NCBI GenBank assembly: GCA_963691705.1
Contig: OY829544.1
Coordinates: 36,787,917 to 36,851,916, forward strand
Direction of reading: 5' to 3'
Source: Viola odorata
Taxonomy: Eukaryota > Streptophyta > Magnoliopsida > Malpighiales > Violaceae
DNA: 64,000 bases
Made by a program: the position numbers and the translations under genes
The notes under the pieces: model-generated
Database searches by the model: none
Told to the model about the DNA's origin: nothing
The model's input: only the letters and a program-made list of their open reading frames with translations
In this document: positions 19,250 to 29,800 of the stretch, one piece after another
How the letters are laid out: each line of letters starts with the position of its first letter
How positions within the stretch are numbered: the stretch's first letter is position 1

Positions 19250-19784
19250 GTTTGGCGACTTCACTGGGGAAAGTTCTAGGGTCGGAGCCGGTTTTATCTT
19301 TTTAGAGAGGTGTTATTTGTTTATTTATTTGCTTTGATCAATTGCTGGCCTGTTTATTTATTTGCTTTATCAATTGTCATATGCATTTCATAGCGCCCTA
19401 CACCCCGGGGACAATTACCAAAATAGGAGGGTAGTAGTGACGCCCTAGGACACATGTCCTGGGTAGTGTTCACCAATCCCAACTCGGATGAACCCCTAAA
19501 GCCAGTCGAAAGGTTATACGATTTCGCAAGGAATCGGGCGACTGGACGACACTTTAGGGACCTTTTCATGGTGTCATCCGGGAACCATTCAAGCCAGTTA
19601 GAGGTGTCGGAATCAGAGCCCCAGCACGTGCATCATGATTATAACTGTTTTTCGTGGCTCTATTTGTCTTGATGGCATTTTGACCTGATTTTTCCTGTTA
19701 TACAAACTGCGGGTTTCTCACACTATTTACTTAGCACTTGAATTTTACTTTCGTCCCCAACAGGACCCATTTTGCTCATTCGCT
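19250..19784 (+). promoter_or_regulatory. Ogre 1 PBS and 5' leader
   Basis: The PBS TGGCGACTTCACTGGGGA starts at 19253, three bases after the LTR. It is complementary to the 3' end of a plant tRNA-Arg (known for Ogre) with about one mismatch to the sequence I remember. The leader then has a short upstream ORF (19454-19672, 72 codons) shared in part with Ogre 2. A good 3' splice site (TTTCGTCCCCAACAG, AG at 19762-19763) lies 22 nt before the ORF1 ATG. Confidence 0.8.
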
Positions 19785-21506
19785 ATGACTGCGCCTACAC
19801 TACTTTCATTTAATATTTTCGGGGGACGAAGTTTCGACGATCAGGCCGTACAAGGAGATCTGTTGGAACGTGGGTTCGCCCCTGACATCACCACTAAGAT
19901 CAAAGTAGAAGTCGTGGACTTTGACTTAACTAGGATTCGGATGTTGAGAAATGAGCTGACTGAAGACGAAGAGACACAGTTTGAGGGGATTTATGGAAAG
20001 CTACTGACCCTAGTCGACGTAAAGACTGATTGGGGTTGCATCCGGGCAACCCTGAAATTCTGGGATCCCTATTATCGGTGCTTCTCTTTCGACAAAGAGG
20101 TAGACTTGACCCCTACGCTAGAGGAGTACTCAGCTCTGATGTGCTTCACCTCTCCTATATCGGCCATATACCAGAATGTTCGACTCGACTCCTCAAGTGT
20201 CAAAATAAGGCTCGATAAGCTGTTAGGAATCACTACTCGTGTCAGAGAGGGGGACTACTTCTGGTGCTGGTCAGATATTGAGGCACGCTTTCGATTGTCC
20301 AACGGAAAGAAACTCTTAAGGATTCTGGCCTTCGCCATTGTAGGATTTGTCCTCTTTCCGAAAATGAGGAATGCCATCGACTTTGCAGCAGCCAACATCT
20401 TTTACGAGATGGAAACAAATGCCATCAATCCTACAACAGCCATTCTGGCCGAGACCTTTCGCTCCTTGGACTCTTGTCGAAGAAAAGGGAAAGGGAGACT
20501 TACATGTTGCACCCAGTTGTTGACAGTATGGTTGGTCAGCCACTTCAAGCAGATTCCTGATCAGACCATTTTCTTCGCAAGTTACATAAGGTCATGCCCT
20601 CTTCTCAGGGTTATCAATGCAATGACCACGGATAGATGGGAGATGGAAAATAAGGATGTCTGGATCAACCGATTCATAAATCTCTCAGAAGAAGACTTCA
20701 GTTGGCACGCCAAGTGGCTGCAGACTTCCAATCCCATCGTCTGCTGCGGACACTTACCTTGGGTTCCTTTGATCGGAGCATGGGGATGCGTTCACTATTG
20801 TCCGGCCCTCGTCCTCAGACAGTTTCGCATCACCCAAATCATTCCAGTAACTTTTGGCATGACGAAATCAGACCTGCCACACGCTGGAGAAGATCAGAAC
20901 ATTCAGCTGTACGCCCATGACTGGGCCCACCCTTTCTGCCTCAAAGGGCACGGCATCTCCGCAACCACAATACCAGAATATCCACAGTGGAGGTCGAGAC
21001 GAGTTAATGGTAATGTCTTACCTCGCCCAGAAAATCAAAAACCGATGGAAGAAGAAGGGGAATCGCAAGTGAGCGAAGGAATGGATGTCATGGCTTACGC
21101 TCAAGTGGTAGAACAGATGCTAGCAGCACAAGAAGAACGAGATCTGATGGTAGAGGAAAGGGATATGGCCCAAGCTCGTCAATGTGGCTTAGAGGTCCAG
21201 ATGAATGAACTGGACAGGCAGCACAAGGATTTCGTCCGCGTACAAACAGTACAAAAGAATGTGGCCCTCAGGGACTTTAAGGAACGCTTGAGCAGTGAAA
21301 CCCGCAAAAGAGAAGCATCAAGTGCCATAATTGAAGACAGGGATTCAACGATAAGGGTTTTGACTACTCGCGCAGACTTGGGAGAAAGGAACAACCAAGT
21401 ACTGCAAAGCCGAATTGCCGCCTTAGAGGCTGAGTTAGAGATGAAGAAAGGGGAGTTGGCTTCGATGGAGTACCTTTGGCAGCAGGACTCGGACGCCCAG
21501 GAATGA
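19785..21506 (+). CDS. Ogre ORF1 protein (plant mobile-domain-like, coiled-coil C-terminus)
   Basis: 573 codons, intact. The start at 19785 is the first ATG after the conserved acceptor-like site and matches the start in Ogre 2. Residues about 50-340 hold the pattern LKFWDPYYRCFSF ... DLTPTLEEYSALM, a Trp-rich region and CGHLPWVPLIGAWG, which resembles the plant mobile domain / DUF7745 group found in Ogre ORF1 proteins. From about residue 415 it is charged and predicted coiled coil (EERDLMVEERDMAQA ... RIAALEAELEMKKGE). The function is not known for the family. It lies between LTR and gag, a place unique to Ogre. The copy at 61850 has the same length and about 95 percent amino-acid identity (31 differences by eye). 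Confidence 0.9.
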   Translation: MTAPTLLSFNIFGGRSFDDQAVQGDLLERGFAPDITTKIKVEVVDFDLTRIRMLRNELTEDEETQFEGIYGKLLTLVDVKTDWGCIRATLKFWDPYYRCFSFDKEVDLTPTLEEYSALMCFTSPISAIYQNVRLDSSSVKIRLDKLLGITTRVREGDYFWCWSDIEARFRLSNGKKLLRILAFAIVGFVLFPKMRNAIDFAAANIFYEMETNAINPTTAILAETFRSLDSCRRKGKGRLTCCTQLLTVWLVSHFKQIPDQTIFFASYIRSCPLLRVINAMTTDRWEMENKDVWINRFINLSEEDFSWHAKWLQTSNPIVCCGHLPWVPLIGAWGCVHYCPALVLRQFRITQIIPVTFGMTKSDLPHAGEDQNIQLYAHDWAHPFCLKGHGISATTIPEYPQWRSRRVNGNVLPRPENQKPMEEEGESQVSEGMDVMAYAQVVEQMLAAQEERDLMVEERDMAQARQCGLEVQMNELDRQHKDFVRVQTVQKNVALRDFKERLSSETRKREASSAIIEDRDSTIRVLTTRADLGERNNQVLQSRIAALEAELEMKKGELASMEYLWQQDSDAQE

Positions 21507-22293
21507 CAACTTCAGGGAAAGGCTCGGAGATCGGCCCATCTGTTCTTTTTAGCTAGGACCCCTAATTTCATCTATCCTAGCCATTTTTGATGAATTTAGG
21601 AAGTTGGCAAGTTTACCATATTTTGTAAACGCTTTTTAATAAAGTCGTACTCTTTCGGATATTTATTAAATCGACTCATCTTTTCCATATCAACTATCCC
21701 TTCAATACAAACTCAAAAAAAAAAAAAAAAAAAAAAATAAATAAATAAATCCCCCGGGGTAAAACACAATCATCTCACCGAAATTCCGAAAAATCAGAAC
21801 AAGTATTCAAAACAGCCAAGTAGCGTTCACTCATGGCCATATCCTCTTAGCTTATCACAAAACACTCCAAGTTCATAGCATAGATCATCGTCTCTCCCCT
21901 TGGCAGGGTTCACCAGGCATCAGGCCTCGCATCGTCAAAAGCATAGGGTAAAAGAGATCTTCTTAGCATGGTGGCATTGGTTGCCCCTGCGGAGTTGGGT
22001 TTCGCCGTTAGCATCTCAGATTTACTTCATATCGTTGGAATGTATAGAGGCTTCCTTCGTATCTTGTCGACAACTGGGATTCCTCGCCTCTCCAACCGCC
22101 CTGGAAATATCAAATGAAAGCACAGCCGGAAAGTGAATGAGCAAATGTTCGGACCTCGGGATTGCACACCACCTGTGTATGACTTTGTACTCACCCTTTT
22201 TGTGCTTTTCTTTTTCTTTTCAGGTTCGCGATAGCTCCTCGGAAGCGCGCTACTCCGCACAGGCTCCCCCTAACTAGACTTCAAAAACGAAAA
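21507..22293 (+). other. Ogre ORF1-gag spacer with poly(A)-like signal and 3' splice site
   Basis: AATAAA at 21638-21643, preceded by TTTTGTAAAC, looks like a plant 3'-end signal 132 nt after the ORF1 stop; it is kept in Ogre 2 (63703-63708). An A-rich tract (about 22 A, then AAAT repeats) is at 21717-21750. A strong acceptor, CTTTTTCTTTTCAG, ends at 22223, and no ATG occurs between it and the gag ATG at 22294. No protein-coding gene is seen. Confidence 0.6.
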
Positions 22294-25011
22294 ATGACTG
22301 AACAAGCTAAGGCTGACGAAGTACTAACGGCTAGAATCGCCGAACTAGAGGAGCAAGTTCGGATTACTACAGAAAGGGCCGCCAGGGCCGAAAAGGAAAG
22401 GGATGAAGCTACCACCGAATTCCCACCGGGTTTCGATCCCCCTCAAGCAAAAGGACCTCCCTCTTCGCTCACCGTCGCAGGACCTTCCGTACCCCCACTA
22501 CTTTCTGGACCCCCGGGCCAATGGAGATGGGTCAGTCCCTTCACTGTACCCACCGCTGCAAATTCTACGGTTAAGGCGGGTGAAGAGATCTCCTCGTCGC
22601 TTCAGCACCTTTCAATCAATCCTGCTGTGGACCCCAATAAAAGCCAGGCTCACCTCGAGGCTTTGTATCTCCCTCCTATTCCTCCGAGCACAATTCCCGG
22701 ACCTGTGGGAACTCAGCTCCTCACTTTCAATCCAGCACAACCCCAGTTCTCCTCAGAACCAATGCTACCCTGCGGGTATAACCCCCTCGGAGTCGAGCAA
22801 CCGAAAAGCGACCGACTGAATTTGCTTGAGGAAAGGCTCCGAGCGATTGAAGGTGCTGATCCTTTCGACCCTGCCGGCCCAGCTGATATGTGTATGGTCC
22901 CCGGGATCGTCATCCCACCGAAATACAAGATCCCTGACTTCGAGAAATACACCGGGGTCGAGTGCCCAAAGACCCACCTCAGAGCATATTGCAACAAAAT
23001 GGCAGAGATGATTCACAACGAGCCGTTGTTGATCCATCTATTCCGGGAAAGCTTGACTAAGCATGCCCTAACTTGGTACATGGGTCTAGACAAAGCCAGA
23101 ATCAGGACATGGAGAGACCTGTCTGATGCCTTCTACCGGCAATATAAGTTTAACATGGAGGTAGCTCCCGACCGGGCCGACCTACAAAGTTTGGAAAAGA
23201 AAGTCGGCGAGTCCGTTAAGACCTACGCTCAGAGATGGAGAGAGCTGGCCTCTAGGATCTCTCCACCTTTAAGCGACAAGGAACTCTTATCGATCTTTCT
23301 ACACACCTTCAAGGCTCCCTACTACACCTACCTGATCTCGAATCCTTCAAATAGCTTCTCCGACATGGTCCTAATCGCCGAAAGAGTCGAGCAAGGGATT
23401 AAATCTGGACGAATCTCGCCTTCGGCACCAGAGTCTGCACCCAAGAAGGCATCCATCGCAAAGAAAGATGTGGGGTTTGTTGCTCCCCAAGCTAATCGGG
23501 GGCAGCCATTTCCATCACCTCCACCTTATCTATCGCCATCGCCCTACCCTTTGCCATCGCTATATCAACCCACCTACTTTCCTTTCACATCACCACCTGT
23601 TGCTAATACCGCGCCTCAAAATCCTACACATTTCTCGCCGCCTCCGGTACAAGCATCACAACCCATGCAACCCAAGCCATATAACCCACCAAAATACCCG
23701 AATAACCAAAACACATCGAACAATCGGTGGAACCGAGAGCCTTTGCCTCCTCTCCCCCTCCCTGCGGGAGAAATCTACAAGCATCTCCTAGCAGCCGGAC
23801 AGATCGTACCAGTTCCAGCGCAGCCTCAGTTGCCTCCTTACCCGAAGTGGTATGATCTTAACGCACGATGCGAGTATCACGCCGGAGCCCCAGGCCACAC
23901 TCTGGAAAATTGCTTCGCATTCAAAACGAAAGTCCATCACTTGATCAAAAGTGGATGGGTATCTTTCGAAGGGGCAGCAAAAGGACCCAACACCTCCACC
24001 AACCCTCTCCCCGATCATTCCCAAGGAAAGGGAGGGGTGAACGCCATCTCAACAGGAGAGAGCAACGACCTATTTTCCTCAGCATCAGACTGGCCACAGG
24101 AACAACTTTTCCTGGCCTTAGCTCGAGGAGGATATGTGCCATGCTCGGAAAACAACTCAGGTCATTGCATGTACTGCAAGGGAAGCAACGGTCACAAGAT
24201 CCAAAGCTGCGGTTTGTTCGCAGAAAAGGTGAGACAACTCTCGAGCCTCGGAGTAATTCAAACCCAGAAAGTAACACACGAGGAAGGATCCATCCACACC
24301 ATCGGAGAAAGGGTTCCTATCCCACATAACGCCAAGAGAACCCCACTCCAAAACATCCAAAAGAAAGGATCAACCTCGTCGGGTAAACGGTTCTCCAGGC
24401 GTCGCGATGAGGGAGACCGCGAGATTGACACCTTGGGCCAACCTTCCGGGAGGTTCGACTACCTCGTCAAGTATTCGGCACCACCCTCCTATTCTAGCAC
24501 AGTGCCCTTACTACCCTCTTGGGAATCCTCAGACTCCGAGTCATACCCTTCACCGATATGGTCGTTTCCTCCGTTTCCGTTGAAGGAAATTTACGCAAGC
24601 CTCCTGGCAGATGGGCAGATCACACCGTTCCCACTCTCACCTCAATCAACTCCCTACCCTAGCTGGTATGATCCGAATGTTAGCTGCGAATATCACGCCG
24701 GAACCCGAGGACACTCCCTGGAGGATTGTTACGCCTTTAGAGAGAAGGTCGAGCATCTGACCCGACAAGGACGAGTCTCGTCCAGAGGTCTGGTGAGGGG
24801 TCTTGATGCAACAACCAACCCTCCGCCACACCATAAGCCTGGGAAGAGCGACATTGCTTCCATGGGAATCGGCGTTCCTCCCCCTTCAATAGAGGAAACA
24901 CCCAGCGAAGAATTATTCTTCTCGTTAGCCAACAACGCTTATCTGCCATTCCCAGGAAATGATCAGGCCCAATGCCTATTCTGCCAAGGGGAGAGCAAGC
25001 ACGACATCTAG
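22294..25011 (+). CDS. Ogre gag with duplicated zinc-finger module
   Basis: 905 codons from the first ATG after the acceptor-like site. A short coiled coil (residues 8-40) is followed by a Pro-rich region, then the Retrotrans_gag core at about 205-370 (YTGVECPKTHLRAYCNKM ... LTWYMGLDKARIRTWRDLSDAFYRQYKFNMEV). Four zinc-knuckle-like motifs follow: CEYHAGAPGHTLENC (about 525), CMYCKGSNGHKIQSC (about 624), CEYHAGTRGHSLEDC (about 797) and CLFCQGESKHDI then stop (about 893). Motifs 3-4 repeat 1-2 with the same spacing, so a module of about 270 residues is duplicated. The TAG at 25009-25011 falls inside the fourth motif, where its partner has Gln. Gag packages the RNA. Confidence 0.93.
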   Translation: MTEQAKADEVLTARIAELEEQVRITTERAARAEKERDEATTEFPPGFDPPQAKGPPSSLTVAGPSVPPLLSGPPGQWRWVSPFTVPTAANSTVKAGEEISSSLQHLSINPAVDPNKSQAHLEALYLPPIPPSTIPGPVGTQLLTFNPAQPQFSSEPMLPCGYNPLGVEQPKSDRLNLLEERLRAIEGADPFDPAGPADMCMVPGIVIPPKYKIPDFEKYTGVECPKTHLRAYCNKMAEMIHNEPLLIHLFRESLTKHALTWYMGLDKARIRTWRDLSDAFYRQYKFNMEVAPDRADLQSLEKKVGESVKTYAQRWRELASRISPPLSDKELLSIFLHTFKAPYYTYLISNPSNSFSDMVLIAERVEQGIKSGRISPSAPESAPKKASIAKKDVGFVAPQANRGQPFPSPPPYLSPSPYPLPSLYQPTYFPFTSPPVANTAPQNPTHFSPPPVQASQPMQPKPYNPPKYPNNQNTSNNRWNREPLPPLPLPAGEIYKHLLAAGQIVPVPAQPQLPPYPKWYDLNARCEYHAGAPGHTLENCFAFKTKVHHLIKSGWVSFEGAAKGPNTSTNPLPDHSQGKGGVNAISTGESNDLFSSASDWPQEQLFLALARGGYVPCSENNSGHCMYCKGSNGHKIQSCGLFAEKVRQLSSLGVIQTQKVTHEEGSIHTIGERVPIPHNAKRTPLQNIQKKGSTSSGKRFSRRRDEGDREIDTLGQPSGRFDYLVKYSAPPSYSSTVPLLPSWESSDSESYPSPIWSFPPFPLKEIYASLLADGQITPFPLSPQSTPYPSWYDPNVSCEYHAGTRGHSLEDCYAFREKVEHLTRQGRVSSRGLVRGLDATTNPPPHHKPGKSDIASMGIGVPPPSIEETPSEELFFSLANNAYLPFPGNDQAQCLFCQGESKHDI

Positions 25012-26657
25012 GACTGCGGACTATTTCGGAAGAAAGTCAAGCAACTCACGACATTCGGGATCATCCAAACTGAAGGGGCAACCCGAGGAGCAATTAACGC
25101 CATCGAAGATAATCCTCCAGCATCGTACTCCTTCGAATACACGGCCCAAACCGGGGGTGCAGCTACAACCCCTCGCAAGGTAGTGTTCACATTGGCTGTG
25201 AATACCCCTAGTCAAGACTTGCATGCAGTCCCATTTAACTACGGATACACGGTGGTCACTACCCCTCCTGCAATCGCACCAACAGAGCTGACTATCGGCG
25301 AAACCTCTCATATCGGGGGCATGACCCGTACAGGGAGATGCTACATATCGGAGGAGGTAGAAAAACAAAGACAAGCCAAAGGGAAAAACCCTGTGATCCG
25401 CGAAGAGATGACAGAGGAGACTCAAGGTTTGAGCAAACCAGTAACTGAGGACGAGACAGCCGAGTTCCTTAAGATCATGAAACAGAGCGAGTTTAGCATC
25501 ATCGAACAGCTAAAGAAAACCCCGGCTCGCATCTCCATCATGGAGCTGATTCTCACTTCAGAGCCTCATCGCCAAGCTCTCTTAAAAGTCTTGAAGCAAG
25601 CCTTCGTAACTAAAGATATCACCACGGAAGGGGTGGAGAACCTCGTTGGGAGGATTCAAGCCTTAAGTAGCATTTCCTTCTCTGAGGGAGAGATAGACCC
25701 CGCAGGAAGAGATCACAACAAGGCCCTATACATCACGGTGGAATGCAAGGGGCATGTCATAGCAAAAGCCCTAATCGACAATGGGTCGGCACTGAATGTC
25801 ATGCCCAGGCATGTCCTCGAACAACTACCAGTCGATCTCTCTCACATGAAGCCTAGCGGAATGATGGCTAGGGCTTTCGATGGTACCACTCGAGAGATCC
25901 TCGGAAACTTTGAGCTGGACATGGTCATCGGACCCCACACGTTCGCCTTGACGTTCCAGATCATGGAGATCCAACCCGCCTACAGCATGCTTCTAGGACG
26001 GCCATGGATTCATTCAGCAGGAGCTGTCCCATCTTCCCTGCATCAGTGCCTCAAATACGTCAAAGATAACGCCCTTGTCACAATCAAGGCAGAAGAGGCC
26101 TTAATCTTGGCCAAGCATGCATCCGTGCCTTACATCGAAACTGCTGAGACCTTGGAAAGTTCTTTCCAAGCCTTCGAAATTGTCAACGCAGATTGGATCG
26201 AAGAAGGATCCCCCATCTGCAAAACCTCAAAATCTGAGGTAGCCGAAGCAACAACTAAGTCAACCCTAGAAGGAAGTTTCCGACTGGGAAAGCGGCTAGG
26301 GGCCGAGCTGCAAGGAGCAAGAGGCTGGGTACCTCCGAAAAACTTCAGAGATCGCTTCGGGTTAGGGTACCAACCCAGCAAGGCCGATTTCGCCAGGATT
26401 GCCCAAGAAAAGAAAGCAAAGCAACTAGCTAAGCTATTTGGACGTTCTGCGCCAGATAGCAAAATGCAAGTTCCCCATATCAGAACCACGTTCCCCTTCG
26501 CAGCCGAAACCATCAATGAAAATCCAACCAGGGTATCAGACCTCCGTATCTGCACTCTGGGTGAAGAAGAGCCGTCACTCAGTTCAGTCATTTTCGTAAA
26601 GAAGTCAGGGGAGTCTGTGCGCAACTGGACCATCGCCATGCTTCCAGATGTCTCTCC
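25012..26657 (+). CDS. Ogre gag end and aspartic protease (exon before the intron)
   Basis: Same frame as gag after the TAG; the first internal ATG is at 25183. The first residues complete the fourth zinc motif (DCGLFRKKVKQL). The protease lies at about 25735-26025: ALIDNGSALNVM carries the active-site Asp (D-N-G-S), followed by the hydrophobic flap region and YSMLLGRPWIHSAGAVPSSLHQ. A basic tail with a G-patch-like stretch (GKRLGAELQGARGWVPPKNFRDRFGLGY, about 26289-26372) follows. Coding ends at the donor CC/GTAATC, 26657/26658. If unspliced, a TAA at 26659-26661 ends the protein. It needs readthrough or loss of the TAG to be made with Gag. Confidence 0.9.
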
Positions 26658-26809
26658 GTAATCACTCCTTTCGAAAAATATACATATGTTTTTGCACGTC
26701 TTCTTACGAAGACCTTTTTGTAGGGACTCATGTTCCCTTCTTTGTTAAAAATCAATATATATGCAATTTTCATTTTACGCATCTCTTCTTTTCGCATTTT
26801 TAATTTCAG
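26658..26809 (+). other. Ogre intron between protease and RT (152 nt)
   Basis: GTAATC at the 5' end, T-rich, and TTTTTAATTTCAG at the 3' end. Removal joins the last two bases of a Pro codon (CC) to G at 26810 and keeps the frame into ATG AGT GTT. Retention gives TAA at once. A spliced intron at exactly this place is published for Ogre elements of other plants. Confidence 0.9.
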
Positions 26810-29800
26810 GATGAGTGTTAATTCGGATTGTCTTGATAAAACCTATGTCTTTACCGACAAAGAAATCGTCGCTACAACCGAAGACCAAGCCGAAATCCCC
26901 AACGAGTTAGCCCGTTTACTAGAAAGTTCAGAAAAGGAAATAACTCCTCACCAGGAGGAATTGGACGAAGTAAACCTGGGGGCAAGCAAAGAGAATCAGA
27001 AGTTGGTCAAGATCGGAACTACCTTGGACGCAGTTCAGAGAGAAATGTTGATTTCTCTCCTCAAAGACTACTCAGACATATTCGCATGGTCGTACGCCGA
27101 TATGCCAGGTCTTGATCCTGGGATAGTCGAGCATCGCATCCCCTTGAAGCCTGAGTACAAACCTGTCAAGCAAAAACTTCGGAGGATGCATCCGGACATC
27201 CTTTTGAAAATCAAAGAAGAAGTTACCAAGCAGCTAGATGCGGGTTTCTTGAGAGTTGCCGAGTACCCCGAGTGGATTGCCAACATAGTGCCGGTACCTA
27301 AGAAAGATGGGAAGGTCCGCATGTGCGTGGACTTTCGGGATCTAAACCGAGCCAGCCCCAAAGATGACTTCCCACTTCCCCACATCGACATCTTGGTAGA
27401 TAGTGCCGCCAGAAATGACATGTTTTCCTTCATGGACGGATTTTCGGGATATAATCAAATCAAGATGGCACCCGAAGAAAGTGAGAAGACAACCTTCATC
27501 ACGCCCTGGGGAACCTTCTGCTACAAAGTAATGCCCTTCGGATTAAAGAACGCAGGAGCCACTTATCAACGTGCTGCCGTCACCCTTTTCCACGACATGA
27601 TGCACAAGGAATTGGAGATATATGTCGATGACATGATAGCCAAGTCCCGTGGAACGCAAGATCATGTGGACATCTTGAAGAAGGTATTCGAAAGGCTAAG
27701 GCAGTTTCAGCTACGGCTAAACCCAGCTAAGTGCACCTTTGGGGTTACCTCCGGAAAACTGTTAGGATTCATCGTCAGCAACAGGGGCATAGAGGTGGAT
27801 CCTGATAAAATAAAAGCAATACAAGAACTACCCGCTCCCAGCACCGAAACAGAAGTACGAAGCTTCTTAGGACGTATCAACTACATCGCTCGCTTTATCA
27901 GCCAGTTAACACTCACTTGCGAGCCGATGTTCAAAATGCTAAGGAAACACGGAGAAGCCGAATGGGACGAAGACTGCCAGCAAGCCTTTGAGAAAATCAA
28001 AACATATCTGCAAAACCCACCAGTACTGGTTCCCCCAACGCCAGGACGACCCCTGCTTATGTACATGACGGTCACAGCCAGCGTCATGGGGTGCGTTTTG
28101 GGACAGCACGACGAATCAGGAAGGCGTGAACAAGCCATCTACTACCTCAGCAAAAAAATCAACGAGTGCGAGATGCGCTACTCCATGTTGGAACGAACTT
28201 GTTGCGCCCTAGCATGGTGCGCCCGAAGGCTCCGGCAGTACATGTTGTATTACACGACTTGGCTAATCTCTCGCATGGACCCCTTGAAATACATTTTCGA
28301 AAAGCCGTACCTGTCAAGTCGCATTTGTAGATGGCAAGTCTTATTAGCTGAGCACGAGATCATCTATGTGACTCAGAAAGCGGTTAAAGCAAGCGCCCTC
28401 GCCGATCACTTGGCCGATCATGCCTCGGACGAGTACGAGTCATTGAGCTTCGACTTCCCCGATGAGGACATCATAATGATTGAAGATGAGATCACAGAAA
28501 ATCTCCGAGAAGACGATTGGTGGACCATGTTCTTCGACGGTGCGGTGAACCTCTCGGGCAAGGGAGTGGGAGCCGTGGTCATAGCCCCAGATGGCCGTCA
28601 ATTCCCCATAGCATGCAAATTGAACTTCCCATGCACCAATAACGTCGCCGAGTATGAGGCATGCATCAGTGGTCTGACAGCAGCCATCGACTTAAAAGTA
28701 AAGAAGCTCCGAATCTTCGGCGATTCAGCACTTGTCATCTATCAAGCCCAGGATCTATGGCAGACACGGGATTCTAAGCTCATCCCTTATCAAAAGTTGC
28801 TCACTCAGCTCACGCGAGAATTCGAAGAAACCAAGTTCGACCGAGTCGACCGAGAAAAGAACCGCTTCGCAGACGCATTGGCCACATTGGCATCAATGTT
28901 CAAGTTAGAGTGCGGGATAATGCTTCAGCCATTGAGAGTGGAAGTCAAAGAAACTCCGGCTTGCTGTGTCATCCTAGAAGAAGAACCCGATGGGAAGCCA
29001 TGGTTCTACGACTTGGTACAATTCATCAGAAATCGGGAATACCCACCGGGGGCAAGCCGAGTTAGCAAGAACACCCTTCAGCGCTTGGCACTAGACTTCT
29101 ACCTCGATGGCGAGGTTCTGTATAAGAGGAGAGTGGATGGAGCTTTGCTTCGTTGCGTCACCATGACCGAAGCGAAGAAAATCATAGCAGAGATCCACGA
29201 AGGAGTCTGTTCCACTCACGCAAGTGGGCACATGATGGCCAGACAGATCATGAGGCAAGGCTATTTTTGGCTCACTATCAAGCGCGATTGCATCGGCCAT
29301 TTCCGGAAGTGCCACAAGTGTCAAATCTATGCGGATCATCTCCATGTCCCTCCATCCCCACTCTTCAGCATGACATCGCCTTGGCCTTTTGCGATGTGGG
29401 GAATCGACATCATCGGCCAAATTCATCCCACAGCCTCTAATGGCCATCGCTTCATCCTTGTAGCAATCGACTACTTCACTAAGTGGGTAGAGGCCACCTC
29501 TTACTCCAGCATCACCCAGAAAACGACCATGCGATTCATTGAGAGAAACATCATTTGCCGTCATGGGGTCCCAGAAACCATCATCACGGACAATGGCACT
29601 AACCTCAATGGAAAATTGATCGACAGTCTTTGCCAACGTTGGAAGGTAAAGCACCGGAACTCGTCGCCATATCGACCAAAGATGAATGACGCAGTCGAAG
29701 CAGCAAACAAGAACCTGAAGAGGATCATCCAAAAGATGGTAATCACTCACAAAGACTGGCACGACATGCTTCCCTTCGCACTACATGCTTATCGGATAGC

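Noticed and set aside
19454..19672. 72-codon ORF in Ogre leader as a gene
   Set aside because: The start is shared with Ogre 2 but a 1-nt indel changes the C-terminus and amino-acid changes are not conservative; more likely a passive upstream ORF.
26130..26639. 169-codon minus-strand ORF inside Ogre protease
   Set aside because: Shadow frame of the coding strand; no recognisable domain.
29091..29762. 223-codon minus-strand ORF inside Ogre pol
   Set aside because: Shadow of the conserved integrase frame.
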